Positions 7,843 to 16,216 are shown, numbered from the stretch's first letter. The stretch is DNA of 64,000 bases from JBBDXS01 sp040902195 (GCA_040902195.1 JBBDXS010000015.1:36326-100325); one strand, 5' to 3'. The notes: a model not told the origin generated them from the sequence alone. Numbers and translations: made by a program.

Positions 7843-9288
7843 TTACGGGGCTACGACGGGAATCGTGACGAGCGGCGGGGCGATGAGGCCGGCGACCAGC
7901 TGGAGGATGACCGTCGCATCGATGCTGTTCGTGCTGCCGTCGAGCGTCGCGTCGCCGCTGGCGTCGCAGGGGAGGGCGTCGAGCAGCCCGGCCTCGAGCT
8001 GGAGCACGAACGCGGCATCGATGGAGTTGGTCTGCCCGTTGCAGTCGACGTCGGCCGCGATGTAGGCCTCGGGCGGGAGGCTAGGATACGGCTCCGGGTA
8101 TGGGTATGGGTCCGGGTAGGGCGGCTCCTCGGGGTCGTAGCAGTCGATGCTGGCAGGCCAAGGCGGGAGCGGAGCCGACTGCGCACCGCCGAGCGAGAGG
8201 AACGTCCCGCCTTCCGTGAGGTCGAGACTCGTGTAGGCGTACGGCTCGTCGGGGCACTGGAAGGCGATTTGCACGAGCGCGCTCGCGCCGTCGATGGCGT
8301 TTCCGGGTGCGCACGTGAACGTGATCGTCATCTCGTTGTTGAGCGGCGAGATGGCGCGCTGGACAGCCGTGCAGCCGGGCGCTTCGGTCGCGGGATCGTC
8401 CGCAGCGATGTAGGGGACGTTGCCGCTCGTGTGCAGCGCGAGCTGATAGCCGTCGTACCCGTCCGATGGTGGAGCGACGAGCGTGACGGTGGCGGTCAAG
8501 GTGTCGCCGGGAAGGCCGTAGCAGTAACCGGTCCCGCCGGACACGTTCGCACAGCCGATCGAGAGGATTGCGGGCCGGGGCTGGCCGGCCGGGAACGCGT
8601 AGAACTGGCCGTAGGATTCGCGTTCTCCGCTGGACCAGCTCCCCGACATCGCACCGGATGAGTCACCGCTGGGCGAGGCGTAGATATTGGCGTAGCTCTC
8701 AGGCTCATCGATGTGCAGGTTGATCGCGCCGGAAATCGGGCTGGCGGTGCCCGTCCACGTCTCGCTGCCAGAAGGACAGGTGACGACGGCGGTGAGCGCC
8801 GTGGCGGACTGCGTAAGCGTGGCGTCGCAGAGCGTGTCGCCGGGAGCGCGGCCCTCGAAGACGAAGGTCCAGTCGCCGGAGATATCGATGCCGGTTGTGT
8901 CGGTGCTCGTGCGCGTGCCGGAGATCGTGCCGCCGAGGCCTAGGGCGCTCCACGCCCCGGTAAACGAGTTGCCATCGTCCGCGAACGCGATGTTGAGGAC
9001 CGCGCCGAACGAGCTCTCGGTGAGCACGGCGCTGCCCGTCGCGGGGTCGATCGTGCCGGTGAACTGCAGCGTGCCGACGATTGAGCACTCCGTCGTTGAG
9101 GTGAGATTGTTCCCATCCTGGATGATGATCGATTCGCACGTGCCCGGCAGGTCGCCGGCGACCTGAACGTGCCAGGTGCCAGTGACAGACGGGCCTGCTT
9201 CGGCGCGGCCTGTCGGGCCGGCTGCGAGGAAGAGCAAAGCCGCGATGGCCGCGAGGGGAATGCTCATGCGAATCAGAATCGACGTCAT
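7843..9288 (-). CDS. secreted protein with C-terminal dockerin-like repeats
   Basis: A 481-residue exported protein. A signal peptide (1-31) is followed by two similar beta-rich segments (about 33-125 and 126-215) that each start with a SGDWTF/TGTWHV-like motif, suggesting a duplicated beta domain; then a cohesin-like or Ig-like beta region (about 235-385), a Pro/Tyr-rich linker with repeated YP dipeptides, and a dockerin type I pair from about 410 (DVDCNGQTNSIDAAFVLQ and a second copy). Dockerins bind calcium and usually dock to cohesins. The start is supported by AGGAGG. A promoter (9345-9372) lies upstream. The ligand or enzyme role is unknown. Confidence 0.75.
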   Translation of the reverse strand: MTSILIRMSIPLAAIAALLFLAAGPTGRAEAGPSVTGTWHVQVAGDLPGTCESIIIQDGNNLTSTTECSIVGTLQFTGTIDPATGSAVLTESSFGAVLNIAFADDGNSFTGAWSALGLGGTISGTRTSTDTTGIDISGDWTFVFEGRAPGDTLCDATLTQSATALTAVVTCPSGSETWTGTASPISGAINLHIDEPESYANIYASPSGDSSGAMSGSWSSGERESYGQFYAFPAGQPRPAILSIGCANVSGGTGYCYGLPGDTLTATVTLVAPPSDGYDGYQLALHTSGNVPYIAADDPATEAPGCTAVQRAISPLNNEMTITFTCAPGNAIDGASALVQIAFQCPDEPYAYTSLDLTEGGTFLSLGGAQSAPLPPWPASIDCYDPEEPPYPDPYPYPEPYPSLPPEAYIAADVDCNGQTNSIDAAFVLQLEAGLLDALPCDASGDATLDGSTNSIDATVILQLVAGLIAPPLVTIPVVAP

Positions 9289-9344
9289 GTTCGGCCTCCT
9301 GTCCCCTATACGCCGCCAGGGGCGATTCGGTTCCCCGAGTATCT

Positions 9345-9372
9345 AGCGTAGCACTGGCCGGGGGGAAGTCAA
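9345..9372 (-). promoter_or_regulatory. promoter of the dockerin gene (TTGACT-16-TACGCT)
   Basis: TTGACT at 9372-9367 and TACGCT at 9350-9345, 16 nt apart. A plus-strand TATACT box for the divergent MFS gene lies close by at 9386-9391. Confidence 0.6.
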
Positions 9373-9385
9373 GCGCGTTCGCGCC

Positions 9386-9391
9386 TATACT
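9386..9391 (+). promoter_or_regulatory. -10 box (TATACT) of the MFS gene
   Basis: TATACT lies 11 nt before the ATG at 9403, so the mRNA would have a leader of only a few nucleotides. Confidence 0.55.
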
Positions 9392-9402
9392 GGCGGCAAG
9401 CG

Positions 9403-10911
9403 ATGAGCGAGGAGCAGGACGCGCCTCCGACGCCGGAACCGCCCGGCCTTCCTCCGCGGCGCCCCCAGGATGCCGCCCGGCGCGCGTTCGATTCGGCGTA
9501 TTCGCAGGCAGATCGCATCATCGACCGCGGGCAGCGCGGCGTCTTCCGGCTGATCTGGGTGTTCTTGCCGGAGCCGGAGGTGGCGCGCGACCTGCGCTTC
9601 CAGCAGATCCTGGCGTCGCGCTTCTTGTCCGACGCCGGGCAGCAGGCGCTCGCGTATAGCGCGCTCGTCGCGGTCGTGCTCGCAGGGGGCTCGGCGTTCG
9701 ATGCGGCGCTGGTCGGGATCGCGGCGTTGGTGCCGGCCGGACTGCTCGGGCTGTACGGGGGCGCTGTGGCGGACGCGCTGCCGAGGCGCATCGCGATGGC
9801 GATGGTGTACAACTTCCAGGCGCTGCTCTGCTTCATCGTCCCGACGTTTGCCGGAACGGACCTCGCTGCCATCATCCTCCTCGTGTTCCTCGTAAACGTG
9901 CTGGGGCAGGTCTCCGGGCCGACCGAGTCGGCCGTGCTGCCCGTCGTCGCGTCAGACGCGCAGCTCGCGACGGCGACGTCGCTCGTGCACTTCGGCTCGT
10001 CATTGGGCACCGGGTTCGGCACGGTACTGCTGGCGCCGGTCCTGGTGCATGCGTTCGGCGTGAAGGTCGCCTTCTACGTTGCGGGAGTCCTACTGCTGCT
10101 GGCGGCGAGCCGCGTGTTCGATCTGCCCGGCGACACCCCGAAGCCGCTGCGCGGCTGGCGGCCGCCCGAGGTGCACGTGCGCGACGCGATCGACTGGCTG
10201 TTGCAGCGTCCCGCCGTCGCGGCGATCTTCGCGGTCTCGATCGTGTCCGGCACAGCGAACATCGTGATGCAGACGCTGGGGCCGCGCTACGTGCAGTCGG
10301 CGCTGGGGATCGACGCTACGGCCGCCGTCTACGTCTTCGCGCCGTCCGCGGCGGGGCTGCTGTTGGCGCTCGCGTTGGGACCGATGCTCATGCGCGTCTG
10401 GGGCGAACGGATCGCGGCGCTGGCGGGCTTCGCGCTGACGGGCGTCGCGCTGGTGCTGCTGGGCGCGATCGATGGTGTCTCCGACACGATCGAGTTCGTG
10501 AACCCCGCGCGATTGGGCGAGCTGTTCGGCGTTGGCATCAGCGACAAGGTGCGCACGGCGGGCATGATCGCGGCGCTGCTTGGCTTCGGCGTCTCGCTCA
10601 CGACGACGTCGGTGCAGACGTACATCAACCGTCGCGTGCCGCTGGCGTACCAGGGACGCGCGTTCGCGTTACAGAGCACGCTGAAGAACGGCGTCGCGAT
10701 CGTGCCGCTGCTGACGCTCGGCGGCGCCGCGACGGCGTTCGGCGTCGAGCCGGTGCTGATCGTCTCGCCTCTCGTGCTCGTTGCGCTGGGGTACGGGCTG
10801 GTGCTGCTGAGCTTCCGCTTCGCGCACCGCGCGCCGGCGTCTCGATTGGAGGTGCTGAGCTCGTTTTGGGAGGAGCCCGAGGTGGCGGCCGAGGGGCGCG
10901 GCGGCCGATAG
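9403..10911 (+). CDS. MFS transporter (MFS_3-like exporter)
   Basis: A 502-residue major facilitator with an extended Pro-rich cytoplasmic N terminus (1-60) and about 12 membrane helices between 70 and 485. The layout, with the inter-domain loop around residue 255 (PPEVHVRDAIDWLLQRP), matches the enterobactin-exporter-like MFS_3 group, which expel small molecules using the proton gradient. The substrate cannot be predicted. Central helices include a conserved Gly/Ala-rich segment (SAAGLLLALALGP). It stands alone between a divergent dockerin gene and convergent aroE. Confidence 0.85.
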   Translation: MSEEQDAPPTPEPPGLPPRRPQDAARRAFDSAYSQADRIIDRGQRGVFRLIWVFLPEPEVARDLRFQQILASRFLSDAGQQALAYSALVAVVLAGGSAFDAALVGIAALVPAGLLGLYGGAVADALPRRIAMAMVYNFQALLCFIVPTFAGTDLAAIILLVFLVNVLGQVSGPTESAVLPVVASDAQLATATSLVHFGSSLGTGFGTVLLAPVLVHAFGVKVAFYVAGVLLLLAASRVFDLPGDTPKPLRGWRPPEVHVRDAIDWLLQRPAVAAIFAVSIVSGTANIVMQTLGPRYVQSALGIDATAAVYVFAPSAAGLLLALALGPMLMRVWGERIAALAGFALTGVALVLLGAIDGVSDTIEFVNPARLGELFGVGISDKVRTAGMIAALLGFGVSLTTTSVQTYINRRVPLAYQGRAFALQSTLKNGVAIVPLLTLGGAATAFGVEPVLIVSPLVLVALGYGLVLLSFRFAHRAPASRLEVLSSFWEEPEVAAEGRGGR

Positions 10912-11017
10912 ATCGGCACCGAGCGGGAGGCCTGTCGCCGGGCGACTCTGCGAAGAGCTCTGTCCCTACGGGGGTCTCGCCACGTCGGGGACTGAGGTGG
11001 CCATATCGGTACCGAGC

Positions 11018-11044
11018 GGGAGGCCTAAAGGCCTCCCCTACGGG
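11018..11044. repeat. variable-stem hairpin repeat, CTACGGG tail
   Basis: GGGAGGCC / GGCCTCCC stem with TAAA loop and CTACGGG tail, between the MFS gene and aroE. An earlier degenerate copy of the same context (GGTACCGAGCGGGAGGCCT) is at about 10915-10935. Confidence 0.75.
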
Positions 11045-11068
11045 TCTCGCCACAACGAGGACTGAGGC

Positions 11069-11094
11069 GGGCGCGTCACGACGCGCCCCTACAC
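11069..11094. repeat. variable-stem hairpin repeat, CTACAC tail
   Basis: GGGCGCGT / ACGCGCCC stem with CACG loop, tail CTACAC, ending 4 bp before the aroE stop codon. The stem is identical to the copy at 17574-17599. Confidence 0.75.
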
Positions 11095-11097
11095 GGC

Positions 11098-11949
11098 CTA
11101 CTTCAAGGCGGCTCCGGCGGCGGAGCGCATGGACGCGAGGTCTGCGTCCTGCTTGGTCCAGAGACGGAAGGCGTCTGCGGCCTGGTAAACGAGCATAGGG
11201 AGGCCGCCCAGCGTGCGCGCGCCCTTCGACTTCGCATCTTTGAGGAGCTGCGTCTCGGGCGGGTTGTAGACGAGGTCGAAGACGAGGCCGCTCGATGGGA
11301 GGAACTGCGGATCGATCGGGCTCGTACCTTCTGACTCCGTCCCCTTCGTACCGACGGGCGTGCAGTTAACGAACAGGTCGACTTTGGGCAGCTCCTGCAT
11401 GAAGACGCCGTCCATCCAGTGCGTCCATGTAATCGTCATGCCGGGGCGCGTGCGAGGCCGGTTCTCCTTCACGATGCCGTCGAGCCGCTTTGGGGAGTGG
11501 CCCGCGAGCAAGACGATGCTTGCGCCGGCCTGTACGAGCGCATACGACACGGCGCGCGCGGCACCGCCCGCGCCCAGGATGCCGATGTACTGTTGTTTGG
11601 GATCGAATCCGCCGTCCTCACGCAGGGCGCGCATGAAGCCCGGGGCGTCGGTGTTATAGCCGACGAGCTTATCGCCGTCCTTGGCGACGGTGTTGACCGC
11701 GCCGATCTCCTGCGCCGTCTCATCGACGCTGTCGAGCAGCGACATGATCGCTTCCTTGTGCGGCGCTGTCACGCTCGCGCCGAGGATGTCGGCGTCGCGC
11801 AGGCGGCCGGCGTGCATCTCGAGATCGTCCGGCGCGACGTCCCAGAGCTCGCACGTGCCCTCGATGCCCGCGGACGCGAACGCGGCGGCGAACACAGCGG
11901 GGCTAATCGAGTGCGCGACGGGCTGTCCGATGATGGCGATGCGGCTCAT
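11098..11949 (-). CDS. aroE: shikimate dehydrogenase
   Basis: A 283-residue NADP-dependent shikimate dehydrogenase, reducing 3-dehydroshikimate in the pathway to aromatic amino acids. The substrate pocket motif SISP (residues 14-17) and the catalytic Lys in SVTAPHKE (about 59-66) are present, as is the paired Asp of GYNTDAPGF (about 97-105). The nucleotide-binding loop is GAGGAARAV (about 125-133). Length is normal for the family. AGGAGC precedes the ATG. No other shikimate-pathway gene is in the window, and the hairpins around the gene suggest it is transcribed alone. Confidence 0.95.
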   Translation of the reverse strand: MSRIAIIGQPVAHSISPAVFAAAFASAGIEGTCELWDVAPDDLEMHAGRLRDADILGASVTAPHKEAIMSLLDSVDETAQEIGAVNTVAKDGDKLVGYNTDAPGFMRALREDGGFDPKQQYIGILGAGGAARAVSYALVQAGASIVLLAGHSPKRLDGIVKENRPRTRPGMTITWTHWMDGVFMQELPKVDLFVNCTPVGTKGTESEGTSPIDPQFLPSSGLVFDLVYNPPETQLLKDAKSKGARTLGGLPMLVYQAADAFRLWTKQDADLASMRSAAGAALK

Positions 11950-12000
11950 GGCGCTCCTACGGGCCGGTCTAAAGACCTGTAGCTACGAGAGGGATGCAAC

Positions 12001-12026
12001 GCTGCCCTCGTAGAGACGAGGGCAGC
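12001..12026. terminator. strong hairpin between the reductase gene and aroE
   Basis: An 11-bp perfect stem (GCTGCCCTCGT / ACGAGGGCAGC) with an AGAG loop, just past the reductase stop codon. No U-run follows on either strand, so termination is plausible but not proven. Confidence 0.5.
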
Positions 12027-12050
12027 AGAGTCGGTATTGTAGCACGTGCG

Positions 12051-13805
12051 CTAGACGGCGCATTCGCCTTCGCCCATCTCGTCCAGGCTGAAGATCTTGC
12101 TTGCTCCCCAGTCGACGAAGGACATCGGGTCTTCCTCGTACTTCGGCATCTCGGCGTAGCCGGCGAGGACGTCCTTGATGTAGTCGTTGCCGACGCGGAG
12201 TGACCAGTCACCGAAGGGCTCGCCGTCGTTGCGATTTGACTGATAGTTAGCGACGAGGACGCCGACGGCCTCGGGGATCTTCTTCGCGGGCAGCTTCATG
12301 ACGTGCTTGCCGATGCGCGCTTCGGGCCCATCGCCGCGCCCGGCGACGAGCATCGAGAACGAGGGCACCATGCGCTCGCCGGAGCGGACGGCGTTGCCGT
12401 AGAAGCCGATGTCGGCGATGTGATGGTGGCCGCAGGAGTTGGGGCAGCCGCTGATCTTGATGCGGATCTGTTCGGTGAGCGGGTCACTCTTGAAGTGACC
12501 GTTCTTCGCGAACATCTCGTCGCGGATGGCGCGGCCCAGCCCCTTCGAGGACGTCACGCCCAGGGCACACGTGTCGGCGCCGGGGCAGGTCATCACGTCG
12601 CTGATGGTGAGGACGCCGTCCTCGGCGAGGCCGGCCTCGATCAGGCCGGCGTGGACGCCCGGCAGGTCGTCGCCGTGCACCCAGCGCAGGACGATGTTCT
12701 GGTTGACGGCGGTGCGCGCCTTGCCGCCCGCGTACGTCCTCGACAGATCGGCGAGCGCGTGGAACTGCTGCGGCGTCATGTCGCCGATGGGCAGCAGGAC
12801 GTAGACCATGAAGTAGCCGGACTGCGCCTGCGGGATCGCGTTGGTGCGCTTCCACGCTTCGAAGCCGGGCTTCGGCGCGTGGCCGTTCTGCCCGAGCGAG
12901 GCTGCGGACGGATGCGACGGCGATTCCTCGAAGGACATATCGGGACCGCGGTAGTGGCCGTTCTCGGCCGGCGGCATCGAAGCGAGCTCCTCCTGGACGA
13001 GCCGGCGGAACTCCTCGATGCCGAACTTCTTGACGACGAACTTGATGCGGGCCTTGTTGCGGTTCTTGCGCTCGCCGTGACGGTCGAAGATGCGCAGCGT
13101 GGCTTCGCTGACGCGCAGAAACTCCTCTACGGGGACGAACTCATCGAGCACCTGGGCGATGAACGGTGACGCGCCGAGCCCGCCGCCCACAACCACTCGA
13201 AACCCTCGCTTCCCGTCGCGGATGACGGCTGTCGCGCCGAGGTCGTGGATCGGCACGAGGCCGTGGTCGTGCTCGCACGCCGAGAAGGCGAACTTGAACT
13301 TGCGCGGCAGCTTCTGGCAGACCGGGTGGCGGAGGAAGAAGCGCGCCGTCGCTTCCGCGTAGGGCGTGACATCGAAGACGCTGTCCTCACAGACGCCGGA
13401 CATGTGGTCGGAGGTGACGTTACGAACCGTGTTGCCGCACGCCTCTCGCGACGTGAGTCCGGCCTCGGCCAGCTTGCGCATAACCTCGGTGACGTCCTCG
13501 AGCTTGATGTAGTGGATCTGGATGTCTTGCCGCGTCGTGACGTGGGCGACCTTGCGCGGCGTGTAGTTCTCGGTAATGTCGGCCATGACGTCCATCTGGT
13601 CCGCGGTCATCGTCCCGTGGGGGATCTTGATGCGGATCATCTGGGCGTCGTCCTGGCGCTGTCCGTAGATGCCGTGCTGGAGACGGAAGGGGCGAAAGTC
13701 GTCTCCCAGGCCGCCGCCGGCGAGGAAGGCGTTGGCCTCCTTCTCGAAGTTGTCGAGCTCCGCCGTGACGAGGGGGTCGATCTCTACGAATTGCTTCTCA
13801 GCCAT
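12051..13805 (-). CDS. sirohaem / 4Fe-4S nitrite or sulfite reductase
   Basis: A 584-residue ferredoxin-type assimilatory reductase giving ammonia from nitrite or sulfide from sulfite. The two duplicated ferrodoxin-like halves are visible, including HVTTRQDIQIH (about 88-98) in the first. The four cluster ligands are Cys407 and Cys413 (CPGADTC) and Cys454 and Cys458 (CPNSC), the pattern C-x5-C...C-x3-C that holds the bridged sirohaem and iron-sulfur cluster. The ATG at 13805 follows AAGGAGG. No sirohaem synthase or nitrate/sulfate gene is nearby. Upstream, a promoter overlaps a GACT-N5-AGTC palindrome of the Rrf2/IscR type. Nitrite versus sulfite specificity cannot be settled from sequence. 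Confidence 0.88.
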   Translation of the reverse strand: MAEKQFVEIDPLVTAELDNFEKEANAFLAGGGLGDDFRPFRLQHGIYGQRQDDAQMIRIKIPHGTMTADQMDVMADITENYTPRKVAHVTTRQDIQIHYIKLEDVTEVMRKLAEAGLTSREACGNTVRNVTSDHMSGVCEDSVFDVTPYAEATARFFLRHPVCQKLPRKFKFAFSACEHDHGLVPIHDLGATAVIRDGKRGFRVVVGGGLGASPFIAQVLDEFVPVEEFLRVSEATLRIFDRHGERKNRNKARIKFVVKKFGIEEFRRLVQEELASMPPAENGHYRGPDMSFEESPSHPSAASLGQNGHAPKPGFEAWKRTNAIPQAQSGYFMVYVLLPIGDMTPQQFHALADLSRTYAGGKARTAVNQNIVLRWVHGDDLPGVHAGLIEAGLAEDGVLTISDVMTCPGADTCALGVTSSKGLGRAIRDEMFAKNGHFKSDPLTEQIRIKISGCPNSCGHHHIADIGFYGNAVRSGERMVPSFSMLVAGRGDGPEARIGKHVMKLPAKKIPEAVGVLVANYQSNRNDGEPFGDWSLRVGNDYIKDVLAGYAEMPKYEEDPMSFVDWGASKIFSLDEMGEGECAV

Positions 13806-13826
13806 GACAGGCCTCCTTGGACGACC

Positions 13827-13832
13827 ATTATA
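13827..13832 (-). promoter_or_regulatory. possible proximal -10 box (TATAAT)
   Basis: A consensus TATAAT 21 nt before the reductase ATG. No -35 hexamer is found at 16-18 nt, so it is weaker than the promoter at 13883-13912. Confidence 0.35.
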
Positions 13833-13869
13833 CATCGGCGCACAAGCGCCAACGATTAATGAGATTGGC

Positions 13870-13882
13870 GACTGCTTTAGTC
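13870..13882 (-). promoter_or_regulatory. Rrf2/IscR-type operator candidate
   Basis: GACTAAAGCAGTC on the minus strand: inverted half-sites GACT and AGTC separated by 5 nt, preceded by ATATCCT. It sits directly after the -10 box, where a bound protein would block transcription start. The spacing and half-sites match those known for IscR/CymR-like regulators. Confidence 0.45.
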
Positions 13883-13912
13883 AGGATATCGCTGGAGAGG
13901 AGAAAGTGTCAA
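13883..13912 (-). promoter_or_regulatory. promoter of the reductase gene (TTGACA-18-TATCCT)
   Basis: TTGACA at 13912-13907 and TATCCT at 13888-13883, 18 nt apart. Confidence 0.65.
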
Positions 13913-14140
13913 GAGTACACTAAGTGAAATCGAGAACAATCAGGAAGAGATCGGCCAGGGTGGGAGCGAGAAGCGAGAAGCGAGAGCGGGAGGTCCAGCC
14001 ATACGGGCTGCGGCGTCCCTCACCCCTGCTTGCGGCCGAGGACGCCTCGCCGAGGGGCCAGATCCTTCGCTTCGCTCAGGATGACAGGGGAGGGCCGGCG
14101 CGCGGCCCTAGAGTCTCGTCACCTGGAGGGCGATGCGGCC
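13913..14140. other. repeat-bearing spacer
   Basis: No gene is supported. It holds a short tandem repeat of GAAGCGA units (about 13964-13990) and a CTTCGCTTCGCTCAGGATGACA element at 14065-14087, part of a dispersed family. Confidence 0.6.
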
Positions 14141-14977
14141 CTACAGCCGCAGGAGCTTGCGGGCGTTCTCGCCGAGGATGAGATCGCGGGCGGCGGCGTC
14201 GATGGGCGCTTCGCGCAGCTCGATGAGGGCGCGTTCGTGCGAGACGAGCGGGAAGTCGCTCCCGAAGAGGACGTGTCTCGCGCTGACGAGGTCGATCACG
14301 CGGGCGAAGATGTCGGGCGTGTAGAGGAACGGCGTTCCGGCGGTATCGAAGTAGGTCGTCGCGAAGCTCTCCTTCATCTCGGGCATGAGCGCGAAGAAGG
14401 GCAGGCCGCCGCCCCAGTGCGCCGCAATGACGTTGACGCCCGGGAAGTCCGCGATGAAGCGGCCCAGCTCCTCGATGGGGGAGCCGTTCTTGCCCGGGTA
14501 CGCGTGGCCGACGGGCTCGCTGGCGTGGAAGAGCAGTGCCAGATCGAAGGCGTTCCCCGCCCACGCGAGCAGATCCGCCTCCTCGCTATCGATGAGCTTG
14601 TACCCCTGGCTCGCGGGGCGCAGCTCGCCCAGGCCGCGAGCGCCTCGCGCGGCGTAGCGCTCCATCTCCTTGCGACCGCCGTCGCCGCCGGGCAGGACGT
14701 TGGGGAACGGGATGATGCGGCCCCCGCTCGATGCCGCGGCCTCAAGAAGGTAGTCGTTGTGCTCGCGCATGACCTCCGCGTCGCTCCAGGCGAAGCCGCA
14801 GGCGACGGCGTGATCGATGCCGTTCTCCTCCATCGAGGCGAGCAGGTCTTCGGCGGTCGCGATGTGCGCCCTGGGGTTGGAGTAAAGCTCTCGAAACGTG
14901 GGGTCGCGCGTGAGGTACTCGTCGCGGCGATCGCGGATCGAGGGCGGGAAGACGTGCGTATGGACGTCGACGATCAC
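14141..14977 (-). CDS. amidohydrolase-2 family metal hydrolase
   Basis: A 278-residue TIM-barrel hydrolase or decarboxylase of the amidohydrolase-2 group. The metal-binding residues are in place: HTH near residues 6-8 (VDVHTHVF), His in LLFHASEP, His in IAAHWGGG and Asp in LFGSDFP near the end. The GTG at 14977 is chosen because a TACCAT -10 box ends 6 nt upstream, which implies a leaderless mRNA; the alternative ATG 11 codons earlier has no ribosome site. The stop TAG lies within a CTACAG hairpin tail. The substrate is unknown; relatives act on aromatic acids or lactones. Confidence 0.8.
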   Translation of the reverse strand: MIVDVHTHVFPPSIRDRRDEYLTRDPTFRELYSNPRAHIATAEDLLASMEENGIDHAVACGFAWSDAEVMREHNDYLLEAAASSGGRIIPFPNVLPGGDGGRKEMERYAARGARGLGELRPASQGYKLIDSEEADLLAWAGNAFDLALLFHASEPVGHAYPGKNGSPIEELGRFIADFPGVNVIAAHWGGGLPFFALMPEMKESFATTYFDTAGTPFLYTPDIFARVIDLVSARHVLFGSDFPLVSHERALIELREAPIDAAARDLILGENARKLLRL

Positions 14978-14983
14978 GGAGCT

Positions 14984-14989
14984 ATGGTA
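14984..14989 (-). promoter_or_regulatory. -10 box of a leaderless gene (TACCAT)
   Basis: TACCAT lies 6 nt before the GTG at 14977. No -35 consensus is visible. Confidence 0.5.
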
Positions 14990-15031
14990 GCGGACGGGCG
15001 GTCTCGCCACCTCGAAGACTAAGGTCCTGAG

Positions 15032-15074
15032 CCGGTCCTTCCGTGACGCGGAAGGACCGGCTCAGGATGACAGC
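15032..15074. repeat. hairpin repeat with TCAGGATGACAG tail
   Basis: Perfect 13-bp stem (GCCGGTCCTTCCG / CGGAAGGACCGGC, 5-nt loop) followed by TCAGGATGACAG, 12 nt past the stop of the next gene. Related copies with the same tail lie at 14065-14087, 16341-16374 and 19819-19848. Confidence 0.75.
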
Positions 15075-15085
15075 GTGCGGAGGGA

Positions 15086-15691
15086 TTACGCGGCGCGGCG
15101 GACCGGCTGGCCGTGCTGGCCGAGCCGGACGCAGAGGTCGTCGAACATCATGTCGCTCAGCGCGCTCTCGAGGTCATTGGCGTCGCTGCGGAGGTCGTTG
15201 GTGAGGCGGCTCGCCTCGATGAAGGTCGCATCGTAACCGAGGTTTTGCACGCACAACTCGATCGAGAGGCGCAGCTCGACAGTGCGGTGGGACGGGTGGT
15301 CCGTTGCGTTGCGGAGCGATTTCTGGAGCTGCTCGCGGGCGCTCCTGGTGCGGATGGGCAGCGAGTCGGTCGCGACGCGGAGCTGCTTGTTCATGACGGA
15401 ATCGATGATGTGGTGAAAGACGGACTCGAGCTCGATGGCGCGCTCGCGCCAGACGGTGATGAGGGAGCGCGCCGCCTTCGCGGTCGGCTCGAAGCCACGC
15501 TCGTTGGCGATGCGGATCACGCCGTCACGGAAGCGCCGGCGACGGCCGGAGCTGATGTACTGCATCGCGTTGACGACAAGCAGCAGATCGTCCATCGCCA
15601 GGTCGGTCGCGGTAGCCGGCCGGGTGGCCAGGTCCTTCCTGACGATGTCGATGAAGTCGTCGCGCCGACGGTTGTCGGAATGCTCCTCCAT
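15086..15691 (-). CDS. hypothetical helical protein
   Basis: A 201-residue soluble, charged, almost wholly helical protein that I do not recognise. It has no signal peptide or membrane segment. Residues 30-60 (ATDLAMDDLLLVVNAMQYIS) and 95-160 look like long amphipathic helices. The ATG at 15691 has no ribosome site. An 8-bp inverted repeat (15704-15722) and TTGACA (15755-15760) lie upstream, which suggests regulated transcription with a short leader. It is divergent from the small winged-helix-like gene at 15887. Confidence 0.6.
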   Translation of the reverse strand: MEEHSDNRRRDDFIDIVRKDLATRPATATDLAMDDLLLVVNAMQYISSGRRRRFRDGVIRIANERGFEPTAKAARSLITVWRERAIELESVFHHIIDSVMNKQLRVATDSLPIRTRSAREQLQKSLRNATDHPSHRTVELRLSIELCVQNLGYDATFIEASRLTNDLRSDANDLESALSDMMFDDLCVRLGQHGQPVRRAA

Positions 15692-15703
15692 ACGTGCGTT
15701 CTA

Positions 15704-15722
15704 CCCCTGTCTTGGACAGGGG
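15704..15722 (-). promoter_or_regulatory. inverted repeat, candidate operator or leader hairpin
   Basis: CCCCTGTC - TTG - GACAGGGG, a perfect 8-bp dyad 13 bp upstream of the ATG at 15691. TTGACA at 15760-15755 with TTGGTA 18 nt on would place it just inside the transcript. Confidence 0.45.
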
Positions 15723-15790
15723 AGCTCCCTTACCAAGCTAGGTATCGGCACGGGTGTCAATTTCTGGTATCTCGAAAGGGGTACGACGGA

Positions 15791-15837
15791 CGGGAGAGGC
15801 GGGAGGCGGGAGGCGGGAGGCGGCTACCGGCTACCGG
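15791..15837. repeat. GGGAGGC tandem repeat
   Basis: Four tandem GCGGGAG units followed by doubled GGCTACC units, in the spacer between divergent genes. Confidence 0.6.
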
Positions 15838-15886
15838 AATGTTCGGGTCCCGCCGTGTTGTGCCCCGACGGGTCTACAATGACCTC

Positions 15887-16207
15887 GTGATGAGTGAGGA
15901 GCTTCAGGACCGGTTCGCAGCGCTTTCGGGCGGTACGAAGCGCATGCTGGAGTACGTTGCTGTCCTGGACGGCGAGGCGCGCTACGCGATCCTGCGCCAC
16001 CTCGCGCGCGTCTCCGAGGAAGACATGGTCGAGGACGTGAAGGAGGCCGTCGACGCGGGGATCATCGCTGTGCGTCCGGGCGAGCCGAACGTCTATGAAT
16101 TCACGGAAGCGTCGGTGCGGGAGTGGGTGCTGTCGCAGATCGGCGAGACGCGGCTGCCCAAGCTCAGGGCTCGCGCGGCGGCGGCGCGGTGGCGGGTGGT
16201 GGGGTAG
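15887..16207 (+). CDS. small winged-helix-like protein
   Basis: A 106-residue protein (105 if ATG 15890 is used). Residues 18-90 (MLEYVAVLDGEARYAILRHL, then a helix, DAGIIAV and YEFTEASVREWVL) resemble the winged-helix segment that follows the ATPase domain in large AAA/LuxR-type regulators; the comparable piece occurs inside the fusion protein at 31496-33970 around residues 475-545. Here it stands alone without ATPase or effector domain. A TACAAT box at 15875-15880 is 6 nt before the GTG, implying a leaderless mRNA. It may be an adaptor or a DNA-binding protein; function is not known. Confidence 0.6.
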   Translation: MMSEELQDRFAALSGGTKRMLEYVAVLDGEARYAILRHLARVSEEDMVEDVKEAVDAGIIAVRPGEPNVYEFTEASVREWVLSQIGETRLPKLRARAAAARWRVVG

Positions 16208-16216
16208 CCCGGTTTA

